Origin: Dallia pectoralis
Lineage: Eukaryota; Chordata; Actinopteri; Esociformes; Umbridae
Assembly: GCA_029465975.1 (NCBI GenBank)
Contig: CM055728.1
Span: 17,634,828 to 17,698,827, forward strand
Length of the DNA stretch: 64,000 bases
Reading direction: 5' to 3'
Positions 1 to 10,800 of the stretch are shown here, one piece after another. The notes below the pieces were generated by a model. It ran no database searches, was not told the DNA's origin, and saw nothing but the letters and a program-made list of their open reading frames with translations. The position numbers were made by a program, and so were the translations under genes. How positions within the stretch are numbered: position 1 is the first letter of the stretch; the number at the start of each line of letters is the position of its first letter.

Positions 1-26
1 GACAGTCGTGAGAGTGGTGTCGGGTT
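1..26. other. Left-edge intron sequence of gripap1
   Basis: Short unassigned stretch before the first minisatellite. It lies downstream of the last gripap1 exon seen (1810-1887) in transcript direction, so it should be intronic. Confidence 0.4.
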
Positions 27-121
27 AGGACGGCCCAGCGGAGGCTTAGGACGGCCCAGCGGAGGGTTAGGACGGCCCAGCGGAGGGTTAGGACGGCCCA
101 GTGGAGGGTTAGGACGGCCCT
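24..121. repeat. 21-bp GC-rich minisatellite
   Basis: About 4.6 tandem copies of a 21-bp unit (AGGACGGCCCAGCGGAGGGTT) with few substitutions. It lies in gripap1 intron sequence near the window edge. Confidence 0.9.
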
Positions 122-718
122 CGTCTACATATCTAAGAAGCATTATTAAGTGGAAAACAGAATGTTCCCTAATGAAATGTGTCCAATCAGATTATGTAAA
201 GCTCTCTTTGGACACTTCCACTAATCTCTAATTATTAAAGGTTATCCTAACTTCGCCTTTTCATTAACCGTCAATTAAATATCTTGACCTGTCAATTAAA
301 AGTCTTACAGTTGAGGGCAAATACTACATCATTATAAAACTGAAAAATAGAGCATAGAGTTCAAAAAGAAAGTTAACTTCATTTAACATAAAATGCTTCA
401 TACTGCTATAAGAAATGAGTTCCAAAGCAACACCCGACTCCAACACCAAGACAACAAAATGGTGACATGCCTTCTCACCAACGATGACCATAGAACCTTG
501 AAGAAGGTTGTCAGGGACAGTGTAGAGTGTGGTGCGAGGCTACAATATCTTGCTCAAATCCAGTAAAACTAAGGAGTTGACGACCACTTCCGAGAAGAGA
601 GGAAGGGATATGAAATTCCCAATCCACATGCTGAAATGGAGTTCCTCAGTCTGCCACGTCACCAATAAACTAACATGGTGCCCTAGACGCACGCAGGAAG
701 AATATATGTGTCCAGGCA
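122..718. other. AT-rich gripap1 intron, no feature recognised
   Basis: No exon with GRASP-1-like coding, no clear terminal repeat and no RNA gene was recognised here. Confidence 0.4.
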
Positions 719-1201
719 ATGTTCTGTACAACCCAGTAAATGCCCTGTGACCAAGTTCTTAAATCAAATGCCCTGTTCTGTACAGCCCAGTAAGTGCCCT
801 GTGACCAAGTTCTTAAATCTAATGCCCTGTTCTGTACAGCCCAGTAAGTGCCCTGTGACCAAGTTCTTAAATCAAATGCCCTGTTCTGTACAGCCCAGTA
901 AGTGCCCTGTGACCAAGTTCTTAAATCAAATGCCCTGTTCTGTACAGCCCAGTAAGTGCCCTGTGTACAAGTGCATAAATCAAATGCCCCGTTCTGTACA
1001 TCCCAGTAAGTGCCCTGTGACCAAGTTCTTAAAATAAATGCCCTGTTCTGTACAGCCCAGTAAGTGCCCTGTGACCAAGTTCTTAAATCAAATGCCCTGT
1101 TCTGTACAGCCCTGTAAGTGCCCTGTGACCAAGTTAAAAAATCAAATGCCCTGTTCTGTACAGCCCAGTAGGTGCCCTGTGACCAAGTGCATAAATCAAA
1201 T
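719..1201. repeat. 54-bp minisatellite, about 9 copies
   Basis: Tandem units of about 54 bp containing TTCTGTACAGCCCAGTAAG and CCCTGTGACCAAGTTCTTAA. Because 54 is divisible by three, one frame stays open for several copies (708-1037) and gives an 18-residue repeating peptide. This is a by-product of the repeat and not a gene. It lies in a gripap1 intron. Confidence 0.92.
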
Positions 1202-1809
1202 GCCTAGCTGAGTTGAAGTGGAAAACAAAACACAAAGGCTAACCTTTTCAGTTATTTGGGGTCATTTGATGTCATTTTGAGTATTGGATTAGATAAAGGC
1301 AGTGCACTGACAGTGCCCAGGGGTCTAGCAGAGGGCATTGTACATTCCCTTGACACCATCCAAAGTGGACGGGTCGGATGTGGGACTCGACTGAGCATTG
1401 TGATATGAAGCAGAAGAGCTTGGTGAGATGTGCATTTGGAACACGTATATCGATCTTTTACTCTCTCTAGCCTGCAGAGAGTTTCTGCGATGAGGCATAG
1501 CCATAATTGTGCATTGGAAAAACTATTCAGAAAAACAAAACTATTGGTTGGAGGTTAAGAAATGTGTATGTGATTTTGTCCTGGTCTTTTAGATAGTAAA
1601 ACAGACAAAGCAAGGTCATTCCTGGCTATCAAAAGCCATTGTTTCCGGTAAAAAAACATCATTCTGCAAAGTGTAGTATGTATTATATGTTAGAATTATA
1701 CCACATTCTTTAAAAAGTGCAAAGCTACCAGTATTTTTCCAAGTGTATAATTTCAATGATTTACTGGAAAAAAGTCAATGGAATGATGGCTTAAAGCTTT
1801 GGGTTTTAC
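1202..1809. other. gripap1 intron, no feature recognised
   Basis: Unique-looking intron sequence between the 54-bp minisatellite and the exon at 1810. Nothing further recognised. Confidence 0.4.
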
Positions 1810-4800
1810 CTGATCTTTAAGTGTGTGTAGAACCAACTCGTGCTCCTTCTGTCGGCTCTGTAGCTGCTCCTTCATCTCACAGACACTCTAGAAAGCACAC
1901 AGGCAGCACTTGTCAGCCTCAGCTTCTCCAGTACTCAGTCGTAAGCATACTATGGGTCCATTGCATACTTGCATACAATACAAATATATTGAGAGATTAA
2001 GTAACCCTATGTATTGCCTCAATGCAAAGATGGGTACTCCAGAGAGGCATTCCACAAAGGCAGCTGGTCACACAAATGGTTTTTTGTCAACTTACTTCAT
2101 CAGCGCTAAAACGATATATAGCACTGGTCTGCTAAACGCTAGCGCTGTTTAACACACACAAAGGAATACTACACATTTGAAATCAGTCTTTATAATGACA
2201 CTGATGCAATCTTTGAGACAGGCTGAATCGGATCTCAATAGTCCTTGATCAGAACTCAGTCATTTCATTTAGGATAGGTTAAGGTAACCATGAGTTTTTC
2301 CTGCCCGGTTCAGGTTAGAGAGCGGGTTAGTTTGAGAAGATACATTGCCATTGAATTAGCATGGCTGAAAAGTGAGCAATTCCTATGGTACTGGTTGATG
2401 TTGACCAAAAGCATCTCTCCAACTGGTCAAACCTGATTGGTAGTATATCCCTCTGGTACAATACCAACCATAACTAATGTTTTCTATTGAGACATCTGAC
2501 CTGGTTGGCTGATTGCAAATCTCCCTGTAACTTCAAGGTGCGAATGTTCATCGACTTCAACTCCTCCTCCTTCTTTCGTTGAATCTCATCGATTTTGGTC
2601 CTGGTGCAAAATAATGACTGTTAATCTAATTGAATCTAATGTCATTCAACAACTGCAACTGTCAATATTGTTTTATCACTTTTATTAGTATAAATGACCA
2701 CCACCTTCAGAAACTGAAAAACAGTGTCCTTACCTGCTGTCATTGTAAAGGGCTTCTTTCTCCCCTTGCAAACGCAGAAAGCTATTAAATAAATTAAAAC
2801 AGCCAGTGAGAAAACGGAACAACTGTGAAATTACCCAGGGGCAATAACAAATGGACTCCCCAAGCAGGCGACCAGAGCTCTGCCAATGTAAAACAAAGCC
2901 CATAAGCTTTGCAGACACAGCAGATAACAGTGACTGCTGGCACAGCAAGCTGGAGATCAGTCTCATTACTCCTGTCTACTGATTATCCACAGGGTCAGAA
3001 TCTAGGGTCACACTGATACACTGAGCCTGACCCGGCGGGCCAGTGACGCAGGATAAATCCCACTGTAGTGAGACCGGGTCCAGGAGCTAATCAGACATGA
3101 CAGTCATGAGGTCTGGTCCACAGACTACATGACTGAGCCAACTGAAATAGCTAACGTGATCCGCCTTCAGAACTGCATGTATGTTATTAGCTAGTTGAAT
3201 AGAATTCTTACCTGTCTTGCTTTTTCTTCAACTTATCAGAGAGCTAAAGAACAGACAGATAGTATCTGTGTCTGCATTTAAGTTATATAGAAGACACTTA
3301 TCTTGAACAACTTATAGTTAGTTGCAGGTGAAAATATTTGTCATACATTTCTTGTAGAGGCCCTAAATGCAATCAGATATTAGTTACCTTCGCTATCTCT
3401 TCTTGAAGTTTAGTGATGTCTGTCTGTTTGGAAGTCTGCGGGAGAAAAGAGAAAGATCAAATTACTTATGGCTGTAATACATTCCATGTCGGTTGCTGGG
3501 TCTACAGGCACGACACAGGGAGCCTCTCATATTTAATGATTCAGTCAAGCCATACAATACTCTCAAAACATAGCACAACACAGCCACTACGCTACATCAG
3601 GTACTGTCCAAAAATAAATTGTGCCTTAAGCATCTTTTTTGCTGGGCTCTATACTACATATTTGTAGTATTGGGAGTTTAAATTCTAGAACTCACTTTTA
3701 ATTTCAGGGCATATGAAAGCATTGCTTACAATCGCTTACAATGTCAGGACATCAAAAGTATTGGGACAGATTCATATAACATCCAATTGTTAAATCCAAA
3801 CCAAAAAACGTGCTTACACTACAATGGCAGCAGTGTTGTGTTTCTCTAAGTGGCTACAAATTCAAAAAATAGCGAAAATAGATCAGGAACTGGTGACAAG
3901 CCCTCAAGATTGGGCAAAAATGGTGCAACGTCTACTTTAGTGAAACCTAGTGTGTTTGGCACGATATTGGGTGGCTTTATAATAGAGGTTAGAGACCCAG
4001 GATGGGCTGTTACCTCAAGAGCCTGGAGCTGCTCCTTAAGTAGACGCTTCTCCTCCAGCTCGGTGTGCAGCTGCAGTTCCACCTCTGGCCCAAAGCATTG
4101 TGTTATTGGATTTGGACACAGTGCTGACCACCTAAGACCATCTTGTTTCATAACTAGACCAGTGCTCCTCATTGCAGGCCCTGAGGGGTATGCAGGTAGG
4201 CCGGCTCAGTTGGAATTACAGTACGGTAAACACCAAGTGGACAACCAACTCTGGAGTCACCCAAATTCAAGTAGACAAATATCAGGTTAACGGACAGAAC
4301 AGTGCATGTGTTGTGGTTATCGGTGTGAACCATTGAGGGGTGAACAGGCAGGAATCGAGGGAATCCCATCATACACACCACTTACAACCTAGAAGGATTC
4401 ATCGAGTATTTTCGTAGATAAATAGATGCCCCAGAGCACCTGCATTGAGGAACACTGAACTGGACTATGTTGTATTGGATAGGAAGGAAATCAGTATTTC
4501 AATTATTTCCTCAATATTGGGTGCTGAAAGTCAAATTTCTTGTGGGACATTTTTGTGTAAGTAAAAAAATGCAAACCGAACTTTCCCAACAATTTCTAAA
4601 GAGATATTCTCTATAACAAAGACTCAACTCACCGCTAAGTTCATGAATTCGTTGTTCCAGTTTTGCACACTTTGCCTCTGCCTGGAAACAAAGGGGAAAT
4701 ATAAAATAACATAATATATATGTATTAAATGTCCGATCTTCACGTCCTTTGATATTTGGCTCATACAGAAATAGGTCTGCAAAAAATATATATGCTTGGT

Positions 4801-7800
4801 ACATTTGTCCAGAACATCGACTGGACATACAGTATGCTAACATTTCTTGATTGACCTCACAGGGGCAATGTTTAACCAGATACCTTTACAAGCTCACACC
4901 ACTGAGTTAAACATGGACTAATTCACAATGTATTCAGTCTATGTCCTCACAAGGAACATATGCCATATTCCCATTGGCACCCATTAGTGTAGTATACATA
5001 TTTCAAATGCAAGCAAATTCTGTTTGACATCAAGGGGGCACCATTATGGCGTTATCTTTGTATCTGTATCCCTCAAGTGGGATTTACATTTGGCACATAT
5101 AAACAGGGTTGTAAATCTAACTAATAAATGGGTTACTGCTCAATTTGGCCACATGGGGGCACAGCTGGACAGGTAACATCATTCATGCTTCATCTGAAGA
5201 ACATAAATTCCTGGTGCAAATAGTTGTCAATCGCTGAAACTCGCTCAAATTTCCATTGAGATCAGGGCCTCGACCAACCAACCAGTTAGAGCAGAGTGTG
5301 GTTTGCGAACTCCACAAGCTACAGCCAAAATGTGTTCTCACAGCTCTGTCACCAAGACTAATACATCATGGTGCCTTGATGAACAAACACTGCCATAGCG
5401 GTGGGACGTAACGGTTTACTTAATTCAGCCTTGAAAAGAGCTGATAATAATATATTCATCTCATAAGGAAAAAGACAGGATCTTCTTGGCAATGTCTAAG
5501 GTGCCGCGTTCGCGTTTGTCGCTTCAAGGCAAGTATTATACAACAAGAATTAAAAAAATTACTGGTGGAAACTGTGTAACAAAAAATAATCACAGATGTG
5601 GGAGTTTGACAGTTTTTCTTTCATGTTAACAAATTGGGCTTTAATCACAAAACGGGGAAAAATTAAATGTAAGAGAAGTACAGAATACCACACTGCATGA
5701 CCTAAATAGGACATGATTCATGTCTGTTGTATAATGCCAGTAGGAGCGCAACTAAACACCAATGGTTTAAAATTATGTAGAAACATATGACTGTGGAAAT
5801 GTGGAATGGGCAGATTATAGTGAGTCTTTCCTTGATTGAACAGTGCAACCAGCTCAATAACGAACAACATCTTCAGATTTATAAGTAATTGCCTAAAATA
5901 ACTGTGAAAGGGCATTTGAGGATAATGTAAAATGCTGGTTCAATAGAAAATATGTATTCATGTTGTCACCTGTTCCAGCTTGTCAGTGGTACCAACTGAA
6001 GGTTCGTCCCGGTTCCCACTGACGTCAGAGGGCAATGTGGCACCATTACTGTTCAGCGGTCCATCGGTCTCCAAGGCCTGGGCGTCACTAACTTCCACTT
6101 CCCTCCGGCTGTCTATCTCACCATCATAGCACTCCTGAAGGGCTGCGGGAGACACACAGGGAAAGAAATAGCAGGGCATTGATGACAAAACTGATGACGA
6201 AACTGACGACGAAACTGACGACGAAACTGACGACGAAACTGACGACAAAACTGACAACGAAACTGACATTACTTAGCTCAGTGATTGACATCTTCCAACC
6301 ATTTCGTTCATGACGTATTCCTAAACTGGCATACTGAATTCCAAGTCAAGCAGATAATCCATTTAATTAACATAGAAAGTGTGAATTGTCTAGAGCAGAG
6401 GTGTCGAACCGATTTCACAGAGGGCCTAAACAACCAGGTGAGGAAAAATCCTAACCAATTAGTGACCTAATCAATCAATCAATCAAGTACAAGGTGAGAG
6501 CAAAAACATGTAGACACTTTGCTCTCCATGGAACCGGTTTGGAACCTCTGGTCTCAAGAGGGTCCCCTCACATCACAAATATCATTTAAAATCTACATAC
6601 CGGCAATCTTCTTCTGAAGGGCAGTGTTTTCTGCCTGGAGGCGCAACAATTCTCCATCCACAGAGCAGGAGGTAGGACAGGGCGATTCCTCTTGAAGCCC
6701 TCTAACATCCTTTAGTTGTTTATTTTCCTTTTCTAGTTCCTCTATCTGAGTACACAACTAAAAACAACCCAAAACAGTAGAATGTGATGAATACATTATT
6801 AATCATCTTGAAACATAATCACAAAACTGGATCAAAAAAGTGGTGTCAGGGGTTTCGCAACATAAGTACCACATAAATCACATAATTTTTGGAGCAAATC
6901 TCCCACTCTGCCATTGTAGCCCACCACTACTGATTAGTACAACTCTTGACAGGCAGTGCCTGTGGGACCAGACTACTGATTAGTACAACTCTAGATATGC
7001 AGTACCTGTGGGACCAGACTACTGATTAGTACAACTCTAGATAGGCAGTACCTGTGGGACCAGACTACTGATGAGTACAATTCTAGATAGGCGGTGTGTG
7101 TGGAACCAGACTACTGATTAGTACAACTCTAGATAGGCGGTGTGTGTGGAACCAGACTACTGATTAGTACAACTCTAGATAGGCGGTGTGTGTGGAACCA
7201 GACTACTGATTAGTACAACTCTAGATAGGCGGTGTGTGTGGAACCAGACTACTGATTAGTACAACTCTAGATAGGCGGTGTGTGTGGAACCAGACTACTG
7301 ATTAGTACAACTCTAGATAGGCGGTGTGTGTGGAACCAGACTACTGATTAGTACAACTCTAGATAGGCGGTGTGTGTGGAACCAGACTACTGATTAGTAC
7401 AACTCTAGATAGGCGGTGTGTGTGGAACCAGACTACTGATTAGTACAACTCTAGATAGGCGGTGTGTGTGGAACCAGACTACTGATTAGTACAACTCTAG
7501 ATAGGCGGTGTGTGTGGGGCCAGAAGAGATTCCACACCTTAGACAGTTCCTGCATGAGGGTACTGTTTTGCAGTCTGAAGTCATCCTCCTGGCTGTGCAG
7601 CTTCCCCTGAAGCATCTCATTTTCACTGAGTAAGGCATCTACTTCCTAAACACACACACACATACACACACACAACCATGTCAAGTGAAATAACACACTC
7701 CTCCCACCCTGGGCTCCATTTAGGCATGTGTCACAATATTAGACCTTTCTAATAACTACCAGAACAAATGAAGATGAAAAGAAAAAACACAGCATGACAA

Positions 7801-10800
7801 GGTCAGGACACCCCACGCTTAGAATGTTTCCTGGTGAGACAGGATGGCAAAATCGCCCAAAAAGCTGGAGGACTGCTATACATCTTTCTCAGAAGATAGT
7901 AAACAAATCTGTCAGCGCTTCTTAAATACCACAGTGGAACATGCATATATAAAAGCAGCAGATGGCACTGTTCACTGCATAAATACATTCTGAGCCAGGA
8001 ATGTGAAATGTCTTATCTCAATGTGAAAATGTATTAATTAATTGATAGCGTGTGCATAGATTAGCTACACTCACAGTGTCCTCATCGAGGACATGTCTCA
8101 ATCCATTATAACATTAACAACATTATTGACAAATAAGTATACTAAAATCCAATTTAACGTACACTTGAATTAATACATTTATTGAATTAATTAATAAAAT
8201 TGAATTATTTAAACAAACAGGGAATTAAAATTTAGATTTGAATAACAACTAATATCAAAAAAGAACAGGCGTAACAGTAAATTAAGTATTAAAGGAAGTA
8301 TCAGTTCCAGGTTGGCATGTGTGGGTTTATTTACATATTGGTGAGGGGTGCAGCTAATAGCTATACTGCACGCCAAGCCATAGCAGCGACGGATGTGTGT
8401 GATTGTGGCAACATTATATAGTTCCCTCTACAGTGATAGGCCTTGGTAAAAATATGAGCAGAGTAAAAGTAGACTAGCAGAAAGATGACAAGATCAGAGA
8501 TAAAAAAAAACTCACCTGAGCTTTCTTGCTCTTATTTAAAGCCTGCAGATAAAAAATAATTAGAAGAGAGGTTCAACCCGTTTTATCTCCAACACCACAG
8601 TGACACCAAATAATAAAAAATAACATTTGTGATTAAGTGTAGATTGCTTGCTATACCTTCTGTGCTTTGATGTAATCCTTTTCCAAGGTTACAGACTTCA
8701 GACGAACAGCATTGAGCTCTGGCATAGAAACCAACACAAAAAGGTGATGATATTAATATCCCTAAAGCCTAACATGTTCTATTCTATCACTGACAAAAGT
8801 CATTCCCACCAACCTCAGCTCAATTCAAGAAAAGCTAAAGGGCTGAGAACTGCGATGCTCTCCTCAATATTAAAGTAAGATTCTGCATTTGTACATTTAT
8901 AATATGATCCATGATGACGTCTGATGATTAAACTCCACCAACAAGAAACATCTGGTCCAGGGATGTAAATTAGCCCTCGTGTTGTCCTGGGGTCATTCTG
9001 ACCCCAAAAAAAATATTTTGCCGAAAAATATGTTTTTTTTTCATTAATTGGTCTGAAAATAAGGGTATTTGTTTATTACTATGCTCTTTATGAGTCAAAC
9101 TAATTAGTAGTAATTTGATTGAATTCTGGGTGTTTCACTAAATGTAATAACCTCTGTTGTCCTCTGGGGTCAAAAAGACCCCGCAGCACAAAGTAGTCCA
9201 ATGGAGCAAATTGTCACATAATACTGCTTGGCAAAACAACTTTGATCTTGTGTGTTAGTTGTGTGGGGTCAAGCAATGGTTATGACAACAACACAAAACA
9301 AGTATTTTCTCACAGGTGTTTGGGGCATTTCACATGTTAGTCTGAGAGAGTCAGGCAGCACAATGAGGAGGCAGACGTTTTATATTGCACATGAGGCTTG
9401 CAAGATAATTTATGATATAAAAGAAAATAATGACCAGGAGGACAATGCTGCATATAATGAGGATGAATCAACTGATGAAGAGGGTTCAGGGTCAGAAGTG
9501 GAGGAACATAATGGTGAGGTGATAGATCCAACATACAGACAGCATGCTAGTTCTTCCTCTGAAGAAGCCCCCACATCTCTTGCTGCAGAAATGGAAGATG
9601 ATTATGAATTTTAGGAAATGGATGAACGTGATGATGAGGAAGAATCTGAAGCTGATATGGAAGAAGTGTCAGAAGTGGAGCACTGCACCTATTATGATGA
9701 AGAATCAACTGATGAGGTAGAATCTGAAGTTGAAATGGAAGAAGTGTCAGAAATGGAGGACAACATATATTATGATGAAGAATCAGCAGATGAGGTAGAA
9801 TGAGGAAGAGGACCCAGCTGAGATAGAAGAATATTTCCAGTCAAAGAATGAAACATTGATCTGGTCTTCCATCCCTCCCAGTGACCGGCGAAGAATGTTG
9901 TCAGCAGAGAGAGAGACAAGCCACAATGGTGAAACTGCATATGCAAGGTCTCAGATTGATGACAGAAAGTCCACTTTTGACCTGTTTCTGCCTATTGAAG
10001 ACACAGTGCTGAATATGACAAACAAGGAGGGGCAACGCATTTATGGTCACAAGTGGAGAAAGATGAATCAAATGGATTTGCAGGCATATGTGGGTATGTT
10101 TTATGTCAATAAGGTCTATTGGCTCTAAATTCCCAAAAAAATCAAAAAATTTCTAATAATGGGTTGAACTGAAGTATGACTAAAGGTGTAACACAAAATC
10201 TATTGAAAATTTATACTGTATGCTTTATAAACAGTCAAACCAGGCGGGGTCATTTTTGACCCCAGAGGACAAAAGGTGTGATTATGGGCTGCCATTTCTA
10301 AAAATAAAATTATTCAAAAACAGCATCCTGACTATACTTTGACAAATACCACTCAGTGATAAGTCAAATAGTCAAAATAATATTAGGTCAAAATAATTCA
10401 TCGTTTTTTTCAGTTTTGTACTCAAAAACAGGGTATACTTTTATGTTAACAGGGTCATTTGGCTCTAATTTCCCCAAAAAAGCATTTTTTTTCTATTAAT
10501 GGGTTGAACTGAAGTAAGACTAAAGGTGTAATACAAAATCTATTGAAAATTTATACTGTATGCTTTATAAACAGCCAAACCAGGCGGGGTAATTTTTGAC
10601 CCCAGAGGACAAAAGGTGTAAGGCATTTGGGAGGACAACACGAGGGTTAGCACCCGCCACCAGCCAAATGCGGGTGATTTTGTGTTGTGGCGGGTAAACT
10701 TGCTTCACCTACCGGCCACCGTGGCGTGTAAATAAAAATAGCATACCGTTTCACCCGGACACATTAGAGGCGGCGCACATAAAAAAAAATGTGGCGTTAC

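Noticed and set aside
24..121. Telomere-like sequence because of GGGTTAGG motifs
   Set aside because: The motif occurs once per 21-bp unit and there is no TTAGGG tandem array.
708..1037. Repetitive 109-codon plus-strand frame
   Set aside because: Product of the 54-bp minisatellite inside a gripap1 intron.
2516..2600. Shorter version of the gripap1 exon, using a GTTACA donor near 2516
   Set aside because: It would break the frame with the next exon. Extending to 2501 with donor GTCAGA restores the frame and adds LQGDLQSANQ, matching the family.
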